Assembly (NCBI RefSeq): GCF_020541225.1
Contig: NZ_CP045889.1
Span: forward strand, 434,001-498,000
Length of the DNA: 64,000 nt
Direction: 5' to 3'
From: Candidatus Steffania adelgidicola
Lineage (GTDB): Bacteria; Pseudomonadota; Gammaproteobacteria; Enterobacterales; Enterobacteriaceae
Shown here: one piece after another, positions 20,877-32,636 of the stretch
Layout of the letters: each line of letters starts with the position of its first letter
Position numbering within the stretch: position 1 is the stretch's first letter
The notes under the pieces: model-generated
Database searches by the model: none
What the model was told of the DNA's origin: nothing
What the model saw: only the letters and a program-made list of their open reading frames with translations
Program-made: the position numbers and the translations under genes

Positions 20877-23800
20877 TTAGCGTAGATCTGGTGAATCTGG
20901 ACGGGTTTCTGGTGCGCTAGAGTGCCTGTCTGCAGTATGACCGCCAGCGCCGCCATTGCCTTCAAATAGGTAATTTTCTCTTTCCCAGTCGCCTCCTGGG
21001 AGAGACGAATCTTTATAATCCGGTAATATAGAGGGTGTAGTTGTTGGCGCGCTAGCATGACGCCTAAAACGAGTTTCAGGGATAACTAGCAACGAACGTT
21101 TATTTTCTGCATGTCTCGTATATTTGTTTCCCTGTACGGTTAGAGGGGAGGAAACTAGCGTTGTTTGACCGATCATGTCACTAGCTTCGCCTAAGATGGC
21201 TGCAGTTAATGCAGCAGCGTTAGAGAATAACTCCGGTGTTTCCGTAGGATTAGTTGTTTTATCAGAGAGTCGTGAGAAGAAGTGTGTTTCAGTTGATCGG
21301 GAGGATTTCTCAAAATCGCAGGTGCCTTTCTGTTTATCTTTAATAGGTGATGTCGTCTTTAAATCTACAGACTCTTGTTGTTGGTTGATAACGTGCGTTG
21401 TTAGCAGCATACTGCTACTAACAGTATGTTGGATCTGTTTTTCTCTCCACGGGGATTGAAGGGATTCAATTATTGGCAGTATCTCAGCATTATATGGTTG
21501 TGAAGGTACAGGATTCTTCAGTGGGATAAGCATTAACTGCGAGAGATGTTCGTGATTTAAGGTTTCTTTCATGGTTAAAGCTATGGCTGTTTCTAATGTC
21601 TGCTGCTGTTGCCCAGAAAATGCTGAAACTGATGATCGATGGACGTGAGAAACCACATGCGTAATTCCATCATTGTCTGTCTGTTGAATAGGACTGATAG
21701 GAGTAATAGGATAGCGAACCCATACTTTACCTGAGGCTATTTCTATAGATACCACTGCCCTGGTCATCGGCATTGGTGATACTAATAGATGAAGTTCATC
21801 ACGGTAACGTCGCCGACGTTGTCCACTAACGCGTAGATGGCGAGGTGAACGACGTAAACGGCGCGGTAGCCCGGTTTTATTACCATTACGGCTGATATCC
21901 ATGCTTCTGGACTGGAGCTCGTTGCTATTCTCAGATTGTAGATGGTTGATTCCATTATCTTGCCTGACTACTGCTGTATTAAAGATAACTGTGGCACTAT
22001 CCGTGATAGTAGAAGTCAGGGTGACAGGGATAGCTGATTTATCGTCAAGATGAATTTTTTGATTCAGCGGTCGGCGTACCTGATGCTGCGGTAACCGCAT
22101 CAGTTTATCGGCCTCATTTGTTTTTTCGCCACTCTTTATCTTTATATCATTGTTAATGATCAGAGCCTTGCTCTCCTGCGCGCTAGGGTCTGTTTTCAGC
22201 GCTTGCTGACGGCGATAGGATGGGGCATCTGGAGGTACCTCACGTTGTAGTGTCTCATTTTCTTCCCGCGGAGTTTTATTTATGAGATTACCCGTTGATT
22301 GTATAGCGGTGAAAGCTTGAATATGCCCTCGGGGGGGGTCGTTACGATTATTGTGTCGCTGATGATTCTCCTGATGAGCATGCTCAGGATCGCCATTATT
22401 GCGCTCGCGTCGTTCTTTGTTGTTCCTGTATAAAGCATGGAGTTTCTGACGCTGTGACATAGCTCCTTCGGGCGGTGTCTCGCTCATCAGAGCATCAGTG
22501 GAATCAGTTTCCTGTTGATGAGGTTGGGTACTAATAAGAGATTTGAAACCAGCAATGAGACGCCAGAATAAACTACGCGACATAAGAGTACCCGTAGAGG
22601 TGTTAGCAGAAACGGGCTTATCGCAGATCAATGAAGGATTGGGCATCATAAAATCCTCTATTGCCGGCTTTTCGGGACGCTTTCGCTCTGTAATAGCATC
22701 CTCTGATGAGTGTGTCGTCATCTCTACTTCATGAAGTTGCGGTAATAGATAGCTCAAAGTAGGGGCATCTTCGCCTTTTCTTACGCGTAAAACCCCATAA
22801 TGTGGGGTCTGCATTTGATCGTTTGGGACGATAATTGCTCTCACTCCGCCTTGACGTTTCTCGATTGCATTGACTGCTTCGCGTTTCTCATTTAGCAAAT
22901 AAGATGCTATGGGAACTGGTACGATCGCATGGACTTCATGAGTATTCTCTTTCAGGGCCTCTTCTTCGATTAGTCGCAATATGGAAAGGGAGAGGGATTC
23001 GTTATCGCGGATACGACCAGTGCCACTACAACGGGGGCAGACGTGATGGCTTGATTCCCCAAGCGAGGGACTCAGGCGCTGACGGGAGAGCTCTAACAAT
23101 CCAAAACGAGATATGCGTCCTATTTGAATGCGGGCACGATCCTGGCGCACTGATTCGCGTAGACAATTCTCTACTTCGCGTTGGTGGCGAAGTGGTGTCA
23201 TATCGATAAAGTCTATCACGATTAAGCCACCCAAATCACGTAGGCGCAGTTGTCGAGCAATTTCATCCGCTGCTTCAAGGTTGGTATTAAAAGCGGTTTC
23301 TTCAATATCGCCTCCGCGTGTTGAACGCGCGGAGTTAATATCAATAGCAGTAAGCGCCTCGGCAGTGTCAATAATAATAGAGCCACCGGAGGGTAATTTT
23401 ACTTCTCGCTGAAATGCGGATTCAATCTGTGATTCGATCTGATAGTGGCTGAACAGGGGGATTTCTCCGCTGTAAAGTTTAATTTTACTATTAAAATCCG
23501 GACGACCCAGTGATACGATATGAGCCTTCGCTAAGTTCAATACCTTTGGATTATCAATTAGGATTTCGCTAATATCAGGCCGTAAATAATCGCGAAAAGC
23601 GCGAACGATAACATTACTTTCTTGATAAATTAAAAATGGTGCAGGACGTCCTGCAGCAGCTTTTTGAATTGCCTGCCAGTGTTTCAGTCGAAAAGCTAAA
23701 TCCCATTGCAGGGCATCCGCAGACTTGCCAACGCCTGCAGTTCGAACAATCAATCCCATACCATCCGGAAGCTCAAGAGAGGATAAAGTTTCTTTTAACT

Positions 23801-24251
23801 CTATTCGATCATCACCTTCGATACGCCGCGAAATACCGCCAGCCCGTGGATTATTTGGCATAAGCACCAGATAGCTTCCAGCCAGGCTTATAAAGGTGCT
23901 TAATGCGGCGCCTTTATTACCCCGTTCTTCTTTATCTACCTGCACTATGACCTGCTGACCCTCCCGTAAAACATCTTTAATGTTGGGTCGGCTACTATAG
24001 TCAGAATATTGAGAAGGAAAATATTCGCAGGAGATCTCTTTGAGAGGAAGGAAGCCGTGTCGCTCTGCTCCATAATCCACAAATGCCGCTTCCAAGCTAG
24101 GCTCAATACGGGTGATTTTACCTTTATAGATATTGGATTTTTTTTGCTTGTGTCCAGGGCTTTCAATATCTAAGTCATATAGTCTCTGGCCATCCACCAG
24201 GGCGACGCGCAACTCTTCCTGTTGAGTTGCGTTAATTAACATTCTTTTCAT
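20877..24251 (-). CDS. rne: Ribonuclease E, full-length degradosome scaffold
   Basis: Essential endonuclease for mRNA decay and rRNA/tRNA processing. The 1124 residues slightly exceed E. coli (1061). The N-terminal catalytic half includes an S1 domain (about 35-125), the DNase I-like part with [12 protein letters not shown] and IVIDFIDM, and the zinc link CPRCSGTG (about 404-411). The membrane amphipathic helix is recognisable ([16 protein letters not shown]). The C-terminal half keeps the arginine-rich RNA-binding stretch [18 protein letters not shown], the enolase-site region [13 protein letters not shown] and a PNPase-site-like end ([15 protein letters not shown]). A C8 run in the coding strand (22331-22338) sits in the linker without breaking the frame. 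Confidence 0.97.
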   Translation of the reverse strand: MKRMLINATQQEELRVALVDGQRLYDLDIESPGHKQKKSNIYKGKITRIEPSLEAAFVDYGAERHGFLPLKEISCEYFPSQYSDYSSRPNIKDVLREGQQVIVQVDKEERGNKGAALSTFISLAGSYLVLMPNNPRAGGISRRIEGDDRIELKETLSSLELPDGMGLIVRTAGVGKSADALQWDLAFRLKHWQAIQKAAAGRPAPFLIYQESNVIVRAFRDYLRPDISEILIDNPKVLNLAKAHIVSLGRPDFNSKIKLYSGEIPLFSHYQIESQIESAFQREVKLPSGGSIIIDTAEALTAIDINSARSTRGGDIEETAFNTNLEAADEIARQLRLRDLGGLIVIDFIDMTPLRHQREVENCLRESVRQDRARIQIGRISRFGLLELSRQRLSPSLGESSHHVCPRCSGTGRIRDNESLSLSILRLIEEEALKENTHEVHAIVPVPIASYLLNEKREAVNAIEKRQGGVRAIIVPNDQMQTPHYGVLRVRKGEDAPTLSYLLPQLHEVEMTTHSSEDAITERKRPEKPAIEDFMMPNPSLICDKPVSANTSTGTLMSRSLFWRLIAGFKSLISTQPHQQETDSTDALMSETPPEGAMSQRQKLHALYRNNKERRERNNGDPEHAHQENHQRHNNRNDPPRGHIQAFTAIQSTGNLINKTPREENETLQREVPPDAPSYRRQQALKTDPSAQESKALIINNDIKIKSGEKTNEADKLMRLPQHQVRRPLNQKIHLDDKSAIPVTLTSTITDSATVIFNTAVVRQDNGINHLQSENSNELQSRSMDISRNGNKTGLPRRLRRSPRHLRVSGQRRRRYRDELHLLVSPMPMTRAVVSIEIASGKVWVRYPITPISPIQQTDNDGITHVVSHVHRSSVSAFSGQQQQTLETAIALTMKETLNHEHLSQLMLIPLKNPVPSQPYNAEILPIIESLQSPWREKQIQHTVSSSMLLTTHVINQQQESVDLKTTSPIKDKQKGTCDFEKSSRSTETHFFSRLSDKTTNPTETPELFSNAAALTAAILGEASDMIGQTTLVSSPLTVQGNKYTRHAENKRSLLVIPETRFRRHASAPTTTPSILPDYKDSSLPGGDWERENYLFEGNGGAGGHTADRHSSAPETRPDSPDLR

Positions 24252-24545
24252 CGTAACTTACTCATTTTTTATCTGTTGGTATCAGAGCTGCGGGTAAAAA
24301 ACGCATGTCAGATAATCACCGAGGATCCCGTAACTTGGTGAAAAGTCGTCAACCTTACCGTGGTTCCTTGCTAAAGAGCGAAATATTTCGGCAGCCTGTT
24401 TTTCATAACAGAAAACGGCGTTTTTTACGGATAGAATAACGTCTGATAGTAATTGCCAGAACGGATTCCCATTACCCACCAAGCTGTAATCGCAGCCCGC
24501 TAACTGCTTGATTAGCCATTACATCTTACGCCATTGCGGCGTTTG
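24252..24545 (-). promoter_or_regulatory. rne 5' leader (autoregulatory RNA)
   Basis: The minus strand upstream of rne preserves blocks of the E. coli rne leader: GCAATGGCGTAAGATGTA (24537-24520), CAGTTAGCGGGCTGCG (24506-24491), GTAAGGTTGACGAC near 24340, and TAAGTTACG just before ATG. In E. coli this roughly 360-nt UTR folds into hairpins (hp2/hp3) that RNase E binds to control its own mRNA. Conservation here is far above that of other spacers. A chance open frame (24282-24482) lies inside and should not be annotated as a gene. Confidence 0.8.
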
Positions 24546-24900
24546 GTCTACATCATATAAATTTAAGGTTTTTTCTGTCATGAATGAGACTATCGTTTGA
24601 TAAGAGTAGAGCGTGATATATTAATTACCATAATGAGTAAATCTGGTTCATGTTTGATTTCTCGTTTAGTTGTTTAAAGTAAAAAAGCGTGGAAAGTAAA
24701 CGTATTATTCCACTGGTGACAGGTGGATAGCAAGATGACTTTAGGCATCAATGATAGGTTTCAGACTTATCCTAAATGGCTTCTTAATCAGAGTGGATAA
24801 CGAGTGAAGAGATTACAGAAGATATTTCACCCATGAACCCATAGTTAAACATATAAAAAGAAGTGGCGCTATGGTGTCGATATATTTACAATCTCATTTT

Positions 24901-25857
24901 ATGAATGCGAATAAACCTAGTGGTTATTTTATCACCATTTCTCTAGATGCAGCTGGTCAGCGGACTGATAATTTTTTGCGTACTCACCTTAAAGGGGTGC
25001 CGAAAAGTATGATTTACCGAATTATTCGAAAAGGTTTGGTTCAAGTTAACAAAAAAAAAGTCAAACCGGAATATAAACTTAAACATGATGATAAAGTGCG
25101 TATTCCTCCAGTACGGCGATCAGAGGTAGAGAAGTCATGTATTTTTACTACATTAGATAATGTGGCGATATTAAATGATGCTGTGCTCTATGAAGATGAG
25201 GATCTTCTGATCCTGAATAAGCCAGCTGGTACAGCTGTGCATGGTGGAAGCGGTCTCAGTTTTGGCGTCATTGAAGGCTTGCGAGTACTTCGTCCCGATG
25301 TACGTTTTCTCGAGCTAGTTCACCGCCTAGATCGAGATACCTCTGGGGTCTTGTTGATAGCCAAGAAGCGTTCGGCATTGTGTTCTCTGCATGAGCAATT
25401 TCGTACTAAAGGGATAAAAAAAGATTATTTAGCGCTAGTAAAAGGTTATTGGAAATCCCGTTCTCAAAAGGTAGTGGCACCGCTACTAAAGAATGCGCTC
25501 ACTAGTGGTGAGCGCATCGTGCGGGTTAATGCTGAGGGTAAGCCGTCAGAAACCCGTTTCAAAGTGGAAGAACGATTTGCGTTAGCAACACTTATTCGAG
25601 CCACTCCGGTTACTGGTCGCACGCATCAGATTCGGGTTCATGCCCAATATGCTGGTCATCCTATTGCGTTTGATAATCGTTACGGGGATGATGCGTTTAA
25701 TCAGACACTAAAAGTGTGTGCCCTAAATCGTCTTTTTCTACACGCCATTTCGCTGTGTTTTGAGCATCCGACTAGCAGAAAAACATTTCGGATAGAAGCT
25801 CCATTAGATATAAAGTTAAATCGGTGCCTTCTTTATCTTCGTGCCAACAAGAAGTAA
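24901..25857 (+). CDS. rluC: 23S rRNA pseudouridine synthase RluC
   Basis: Makes pseudouridines 955, 2504 and 2580 of 23S rRNA. An N-terminal S4 RNA-binding domain (AGQRTDNFLRTHLKGVPKSM, about 18-75) precedes the catalytic domain with HRLDRDTSG, whose Asp is the nucleophile. I chose ATG 24901, giving 318 residues and an N-terminus the same length as in E. coli up to AGQR. The in-frame ATG at 24871 with AGAAG upstream would add 10 residues. It is divergent from rne, as in E. coli. Confidence 0.93.
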   Translation: MNANKPSGYFITISLDAAGQRTDNFLRTHLKGVPKSMIYRIIRKGLVQVNKKKVKPEYKLKHDDKVRIPPVRRSEVEKSCIFTTLDNVAILNDAVLYEDEDLLILNKPAGTAVHGGSGLSFGVIEGLRVLRPDVRFLELVHRLDRDTSGVLLIAKKRSALCSLHEQFRTKGIKKDYLALVKGYWKSRSQKVVAPLLKNALTSGERIVRVNAEGKPSETRFKVEERFALATLIRATPVTGRTHQIRVHAQYAGHPIAFDNRYGDDAFNQTLKVCALNRLFLHAISLCFEHPTSRKTFRIEAPLDIKLNRCLLYLRANKK

Positions 25858-25879
25858 AAATGCTGGTTACGTGCTAACG

Positions 25880-26290
25880 TTAATAGCGCTTTTTCCCGCT
25901 TTCTTGATAAGAAACGGAGAGAGTATTGGTGGTGTTATATTTAAGGAGACTCGTGTGAAGTACTGAATCCGGATTCAGAACAAGCTCCAGATCGCTCAGT
26001 ATGCATTTCTTTGTTTTTTCTATCTAGGTTGTGTATTTTTATGTTTGGTCATGTAAAAAGCACTTACATTTGTAGATAAATACTGTAGTAAATAGCCAAG
26101 TTCAACAATGATGCATAAAATCGCATACCTCTCATGAAAAATAAGAGGTTATTATTGCCATTACATAGTAATTCGGAAGTTAAGAACATAAGAGAGCCTA
26201 CGAGAAAGTAGCCGGATTTTGTTGTAAATTTGTTGTGAATGCCGAGATATAAATCGAGATTATGTTGGGGTACAAAAATCAATATATGGC
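25880..26290 (-). pseudogene. yceF: yceF fossil (Maf-like nucleotide pyrophosphatase)
   Basis: Minus-strand frames give RGMRFYASLLNL (about 26140-26100), resembling SGNIVTFYTGLAL of YceF. Further on, ILSDLELVLNPDSV (about 26003-25960) resembles ITLFERLEGRDPNTL, and ESGKK (near 25900) resembles REGKN. yceF converges on rluC in E. coli at this distance. Another frame over the second region also shows a weak similarity, so the assignment is only moderate. Confidence 0.45.
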
Positions 26291-27779
26291 TGTAGTTTAA
26301 TTTTGATTTCTAATATTAGAATAAAGATAATGGTATAAATTCCGGTAGAATGGCTCGATAATAATGCCTGAGGCTTAGAGGTACAGTAGTTAGCGAAGAG
26401 GGTCATCTGTACAGAAGGAGATGAAAGTATAGTCCTCCTATTTAGGAGCTTCGTCTCTCAGGTTAAAAAAGTAGTTGATACATTGTTGATTCTTGTTTAT
26501 CATTAAATGTTGAATATCTATGCTGATTCTGAGTGCAAATTACACAAGAAGAGTTGTATGTTGGACGGTATTTATAATTTACAGATCTGGATAAAACTTA
26601 TTAAGTTTTAGGAAAAATACCATAAAAATAGATATTTTATATAATGATGTGGAAGATTTATAAATAATACTCTTAGAAAGAGTATAACACTTAGGTAATA
26701 TAAATAAAGCCAGGTTCCATGTTTGGAGTTTTTTCCTGGGTATGGAAAAAGTTTTATCTATATATCTAGAGATGTCATCACGATATTTTATATGGAAGTT
26801 TATTTAGTATCCATACTAATAGTGAATAGTGAATAGTGAATAGTGAATAGTGAATAGTGAATAGTGAATAGTGAATAGTGAATAGTGAATAGTGAATAGT
26901 GAATAGTGAATAGTCTTTCTATATTTTATAGAAAGACATGATTAACGCAGATGAGTGAGCCAGAATTTAGTCTCTTGTTCAGCACTGACAATCACTCTAC
27001 TAAAGAGATAAGAAAAGTATTGATAAAAAAAGAATAGGGATCGCTATATACTAAGGCCCTAGTCTGAGTTTGTTTAAGTTAGTGACCATATGATTATATT
27101 AAAGTATAAGCATGAATAGATTAAAACAGAGATATTGTCTGAAGACGTGCCAGGATGAAGATTAAAGAGAGTAATTTTGTATCTATACGGCGAGTTGAAA
27201 TTTTATGAATTATAAGTGTAAACTTAAAGAACACGATATTTAAATGCGACGCTAGTAATACTATTTTAATATACAGTATACAAATTGTAATGATGTTACT
27301 TAGTTGATGGGTTTGTTTTTTTTCGCGTTCCGGCTCAGATCGTGATTCACAGACGACACGGACGACATTGACGACAAATTTAGCAAGTTTTTAAGGATTC
27401 TTTTTTTGAAAAAAGTTTTCTCTCCTTTCTGAAGATTATCTGGTTATCATCCGTAAATTTCTATACTTTCCAGCTGTATTTTTATCAATCTGTTTATAGC
27501 GCTGTTTATACCGATGTGGTATAAAACGTGTTGATATCCTGTAACAGGAAGCACTAAATTCTGCTGCATAAAGTATTTGAATACGCCGATTTCAGTTTTT
27601 TATATACAATCGAGAGGCATATGCTTCATAAAGATTATAGACAACCAGATAATACTATCTCTTCTTATAGGATTCATTCTTTTTCTCTAATATTGGAATG
27701 GAGCTGATCACATTATTCATCGATAGTTAAAAAGGTGGTCCTTGAAAGCAAGAGGAAATATTTTCCATATAAAATCATA
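26291..27779. other. Decayed spacer with heptamer repeat
   Basis: No protein or RNA gene recognised on either strand. The region contains the 13-copy AGTGAAT tandem array at 26821-26911. yceD-rpmF-plsX would follow yceF in E. coli, but no trace was found. Confidence 0.55.
26821..26914. repeat. Tandem heptamer AGTGAAT, 13 perfect copies
   Basis: Positions 26821-26911 are 13 uninterrupted identical copies of AGTGAAT, followed by a partial AGT; the three bases before (AAT) also match the unit. Complete identity indicates recent expansion. The unit length of 7 would shift any overlapping frame, and no gene crosses it. Confidence 0.97.
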
Positions 27780-28960
27780 CGGTTGTGTTTATCAATTCAA
27801 CTCACAATTATAACGGTGATTATTGTGGTTTTGAGTTACAGAGATAGAATAGGAGTAAGGTGTCTCTTGTACCATGTTTTTCGATATAGATTTCGAACTT
27901 ACTGTGTTCTTTTGGGTTGAAAAAGCCTCAGCAAAACATTGAAATTTATTTATCATTTTCTGATGCATAATTAATATTCTTACGAATAAGTAACTGTAAT
28001 TAAAAGGAATACTGTTATCGTTTATCGGCAGTAAATATCGGGAGGTTTGGAATAATTGGATTATTATACGAATAGACTCTAAGTCTATTTTGGATTGCGG
28101 AATTATATCTATATAAAAGATTATACTTAGCCAACGTCATTTAAGCAGGTTCGAATAAGGCTATACTGTAAAAAAATCAGTATGATTTTTTTTGAGCAAT
28201 TCAAGTTGCGACTGAATTCACGGTGTTTATAAATTGACGTGGGATATCAGATTCCAATGTCCCTATTAGGGATTAGGATAGCATTTTTCTTTTTAAAATT
28301 CAATTGTTGTCTAGATAATCTTCTATATCTGCGCTGAACGCAATAGGTTAGTTTATGACTTTCAAAAGAATCGATAAATTTCTTGTCTTTTCATCTCAAT
28401 ATCTGATAAATGGGAATAGAGAGGAGAATTCTTCTCAATCGCGTAGATGTGTGGGAAAGGCTTTATTTCTATCTGGATTTATCTGCGTTCCTCATACATT
28501 CCTCTCTCTCACGTTTTATGAAAAAATTCTATTTTTATTTATATCAACACTAACTGTCGTTTTATCAAGAAACGCTGAGTTTCCACAGTGCTCGTACGAT
28601 TCTTTAAAAATTGTTCATGCCTAGAAACATGTATTGTCACGGGGAAAACCTCGCGCATTCTTGAATGCGTAATAACGTTATCTAAATAATAACATGGCGG
28701 TTGCCCTCCATGTTATCTGGTGTTACCAGTGTAAAAGTTATTTTTAAGACTTCTCAATACGTTATTGAAGTAAACATGATGTTTTAAAATTACTGGGAGT
28801 GAGCCTTTCTTTTGTTCAGTATTGTTGAACTGGAAAGTGAATAGTCATAATTTCTTCTTCCCAAGAATATTGTCAGTTATTATTTATCCCAAAAAATAGT
28901 TGAAGTTATTGGATTGATATGTAATAGAAAGAGGTTTGTAAGATATCTATGGGGTACTAA
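27780..28960 (+). pseudogene. pncB: pncB fossil (nicotinate phosphoribosyltransferase)
   Basis: PncB salvages nicotinate into NAD and lies directly upstream of asnS in E. coli. Here VYDFQKNR*ISC (28351-28386) matches LMDFGTRRRFSR. Shifted by one frame, FLVFSSQYLINGN (28379-28417) matches WFVGTSNYDLARR, the correct following segment. Weaker similarity near 27865 (RCLLYHVFRYR) fits the N-terminal FHHYYDVHV part. The 89-codon open frame at 28355-28624 is a by-product of this fossil. Confidence 0.55.
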
Positions 28961-29526
28961 TAGATGATATGAGGCGCTTTTTGATACTGGTATATACATG
29001 ATATGTAGAACACTGATTGTAAAACATCTTCTTATACAATTTCCAATATGGTATTAAGGATGGATATGTATATATAATAAATTTGATTATGCTCCTAAGA
29101 AGTTTAAGAGCATACTGCATGAATATATATATTCTACACTCATAATATTTATGATGTAGTCTGAGATATTCAAGGTTCTGACAAGTTTAAAGAGGTGTAT
29201 CTGCAACTAAATCTTAATGATTTACCCAAAATTTGGATTATCTATAAGAATAGAGTATTTTAATATATAAATTTAAAAAAATATAAAATTACTTTTTTTC
29301 ATGTCTTTTCTAAGTATTTTTACGCAACACTGATACTAAAAAGTTACTAAACTCAATTGGATATAAATTCTGCTGTTTATTTATTTTTTTATGATTCTTT
29401 TTAATATCAAAGACGTGAAATATGCGATTTTCCATTCTTGGCTTTCCGATTCGAAGTAACATATTATGTTATCGTTTTTTATTTAATTGAAAATCCTGTT
29501 TTGTTAACTAAGTGGGAGGGAATTTT
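28961..29526. other. Spacer upstream of asnS
   Basis: Very AT-rich and without coding similarity. It must contain the asnS promoter, but several TATAAT-like stretches make a single choice unsupported. The GGGAGGG at 29514-29520 is the asnS ribosome-binding site. Confidence 0.6.
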
Positions 29527-30927
29527 ATGAGCGTAGTATCTGTGGTTGATATACTACAAGGACGAATCCCGCTTGACAGTGAAATTACCGTACAGGGTTG
29601 GGTGCGCACTCGTCGAGATTCTAAAGCCGGCATCTCCTTTCTAACTATCTATGACGGTTCTTGTTTCGATACTTTACAGGTAGTAATTAATAATACTATC
29701 ATACAATATCAGAACGATATTTTGCGTCTAACTACCGGATGCTCTGTATCAGTAAAGGGAAGGGTAGTAAAATCTTTAGGGATCGGTCAGTATTATGAAA
29801 TTCAGACACAGGTCATTCAAGTGATTGGATGGGTGGATAATCCTAATAGCTATCCTATGGCTGCCAAGCCCCATAGTCTCGAATATTTACGCGAATTGGC
29901 GCATCTGCGACCACGTACTAACCTTATTGGCGCGGTAGCGCGAGTACGCCATACCGTCGCGATGGCTATTCACCGTTTTATGGATGTTCAAGGTTTCTTC
30001 TGGGTTTCCACCCCATTAATTACTTCCTCAGATACCGAAGGTGCCGGAGAAATGTTCCGAGTTTCAACTCTCGATTTGGAAAATTTGCCACGTACACCTG
30101 AGGGAAAAATTAATTACGATAAAGATTTCTTCGGGAAAGAGGCTTTTCTGACGGTTTCCGGACAGTTGAACGGTGAAAGTTACGCCTGTGCTTTATCAAA
30201 AATCTATACCTTTGGTCCAATATTCCGAGCGGAAAATTCTAATACTACTCGTCATCTTGCTGAATTCTGGATGGTTGAGCCAGAAGTAGCGTTCGGTACC
30301 CTGGAGGATATTGCTCGATTATCAGAATCCATGTTGAAATATATATTTAAAGCCGTGTTAACCGAGCGTCCTGATGACATGCAATGCTTCGTTAATCAGG
30401 TCCATAAAGAAGTGATTCATCGTCTAAAAAAATTCATTAGTGTAGCTTTTGCACAGGTAGAGTACACCGAAGCGATAAGTATTTTGCAAAAATGCGATAA
30501 GATTTTTGAAAAGCCTGTATCTTGGGGGATGGATTTATCTTTAGAACATGAGCGCTTTTTAGCAGAAGGATATTTTAAAGCTCCTGTAATTGTAAAAAAT
30601 TATCCTAAGGATATAAAGGCATTTTACATGAGGATGAACGATGATGGTAAAACTGTAGCGGCGATGGATGTTCTGGCTCCCGGTATTGGTGAAATCATTG
30701 GAGGTTCCCAGCGTGAAGAACGCTTGGATCGATTAGATATGCGTCTGGCAGACATGGGTCTTAACAAAGAAGATTATTGGTGGTATCGCGATTTACGTCG
30801 GTATGGAACTGTTGCGCATGCAGGTTTTGGATTGGGTTTTGAGAGATTAATAGCTTATATTACCGGGTTGAAAAACATCCGTGATATCATACCTTTCCCT
30901 CGAAGTCCACGTAATATCAATTTCTAA
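29527..30927 (+). CDS. asnS: Asparaginyl-tRNA synthetase
   Basis: Class IIb synthetase charging tRNA-Asn. It has 466 residues, as in E. coli. An N-terminal OB-fold anticodon-binding domain ([20 protein letters not shown], about 18-37) precedes the catalytic core with motif 2 ([21 protein letters not shown] region, around 210-230) and motif 3 ([12 protein letters not shown]) near the end. I start at ATG 29527, preceded by GGGAGGG at 6 bases, rather than the in-frame GTG at 29512 that overlaps that site. The downstream neighbour ompF of E. coli is not found. Confidence 0.97.
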   Translation: MSVVSVVDILQGRIPLDSEITVQGWVRTRRDSKAGISFLTIYDGSCFDTLQVVINNTIIQYQNDILRLTTGCSVSVKGRVVKSLGIGQYYEIQTQVIQVIGWVDNPNSYPMAAKPHSLEYLRELAHLRPRTNLIGAVARVRHTVAMAIHRFMDVQGFFWVSTPLITSSDTEGAGEMFRVSTLDLENLPRTPEGKINYDKDFFGKEAFLTVSGQLNGESYACALSKIYTFGPIFRAENSNTTRHLAEFWMVEPEVAFGTLEDIARLSESMLKYIFKAVLTERPDDMQCFVNQVHKEVIHRLKKFISVAFAQVEYTEAISILQKCDKIFEKPVSWGMDLSLEHERFLAEGYFKAPVIVKNYPKDIKAFYMRMNDDGKTVAAMDVLAPGIGEIIGGSQREERLDRLDMRLADMGLNKEDYWWYRDLRRYGTVAHAGFGLGFERLIAYITGLKNIRDIIPFPRSPRNINF

Positions 30928-32636
30928 AGAAACAGTCTTAATGTAGTTTTGTTGATTGAGTATAAGATGATTTCAATGGCTATTCTAATGGAAACAATAT
31001 CTTAACATACATAAGGCTCATATATAGCCATGGTTACTTATTACTACATGGTATGAAGATACCAATCATAAAAAAATCTTTGGCATTTTTAAAACGATAA
31101 TTTCAATAGTGTTATCTCTATGAGTCAATAAATTATAAGTTTTTATTTATCGGGTAAAATTATTTTTTAGGTATTATTTATGTTGAATGGGTGTGAAAAG
31201 ACTAATAGCGATCTACTATCTAAAGCAGTAGAATTTTAGAGTTATGTAGTGAACAATATTAAATTGATTCTCGTTACCAGAGAGTCCACTGTACATGGAA
31301 AGAAGGTGTATTCAGCTTAATTAACTAACTGACATATAGCGGTATATTCTTAATGAGATACAAGAAGATATATCTTTAATATCAATATATTTTAACGTAC
31401 GACTTTATCACCATGAAAGAAACAATAGAGCATTGACCTATAGCGATATTATTCGATACCATCCTTTCAAACAGTACATAACTTTCATACAATCTCTAAG
31501 AAATTTTATTAATATCTTAGATGAGAGTTTCATCTTCTATATAACCGGTACTGCGAAATATCAAGCAATATAAAAGGTACTAGATATTATCTAAAGATTA
31601 ATTCCTTATATCTATGGGGTCCTCTTTTAAATATATTTCATCATGAGAATAGAAATCTTCTAATCATTAGGTAGCTCTCTTGCATTTAGATTCCACATGA
31701 GAGATTGAAAGGATAATAGCACTCTGGTTCATTGTTTATAACAATGTAACGCTTACTGAAACGTAAGCGTTATTAACTGAGTTAAGTGAAAAATTTTAAT
31801 TTATTTTTCAAGGCGTTAGAGTGTTTATAACAGATTGTTGTTTTATCAGAATCTCTTTTATTTGATCTTAAGTTATATGTTTTTACGTAAATCTAACGAC
31901 GATATAAGTAAGAACATATGCAAGATGCTTAACATGGTAAATAGGTTTTACGGTGTTGTAAGTAGAGTTCTTCATCATGATCATGCAGTTTTAAAGAGGC
32001 GCCGGGATAAATTTTTTGTTACGCAATGCGACCAGAAGTAACAATAGAGAAAAATAGATGAGCTCGAAGAGAGTAAGATTAGCATACATACAATTATGCT
32101 AAGTAGATCATCAAGCGATTTTGAATCGAAGAACTAAGTGTTTTTTGCCAATATATAGAAGTTAAATGTTAATGCTAGTGTATTGTTATCTAATCCGGTT
32201 GAAACGGCACTTGTTTATGGGATAAATGAGTATAATTGTCTGTTGACATTACTGCGTTAGATCTCAAGAGGTAGAGTGTTTTCTGATATAATCAGTACTT
32301 CTTAAGGCCATGGATGACAAGTGAAAAGCAATAAAAAGATATCTGTTGCGATAAAGAAACTTGGTTTTTCAGTTTTAATTATATGATTATAATCAAGTCA
32401 TTTAATCATTTCTGAGAAAAATGAAGATTGCAGCCAGATTGTGATAAGCGCGGTGATACTGTGTTTTTTTATTAACATGGTCGGGTAAGTAAAATATATT
32501 TTACTGTATTAAATTGTTTATAGGATAGATGATAACGCGGCTTTTTAAGAGCCGTTATTAAACTGAATATATTTTTCCGTGACATTTTTTACAGATGATT
32601 TATCCCGTCGATGTCCAAACAATGGCGTAACTCTTT
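30928..32636. other. Decayed spacer asnS-pitA
   Basis: About 1.7 kb with no recognisable gene. A 68-codon plus-strand frame (31835-32041) shows no domain and no ribosome-binding site. I could not align the expected ompF. Contains the hairpin at 31747-31772. Confidence 0.55.
31747..31772. repeat. Perfect 10-bp stem-loop
   Basis: TAACGCTTAC (31747-31756) pairs with GTAAGCGTTA (31763-31772), loop TGAAAC. No T-tract follows; it could be a relic terminator or operator. Confidence 0.8.

Noticed and set aside
24282-24482. 66-codon leader peptide upstream of rne
   Set aside because: The DNA is the structured rne 5' leader; conservation is at the RNA level and no ribosome-binding site is evident.
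25963-25978. 16-bp palindrome CTGAATCCGGATTCAG as an operator
   Set aside because: It lies inside the putative yceF fossil and has no promoter nearby; likely chance or a coding coincidence.
26821-26914. CRISPR array or origin iterons
   Set aside because: A 7-bp direct repeat without spacers is not CRISPR, and no dnaA box, dnaA or dnaN is nearby to suggest an origin.
28355-28624. 89-codon frame as a small gene
   Set aside because: Its first third matches an internal PncB segment, so it is a fragment of the pncB fossil; the rest has no features.
31835-32041. 68-codon plus-strand frame in the asnS-pitA gap
   Set aside because: No domain, no ribosome-binding site and composition like surrounding spacer.
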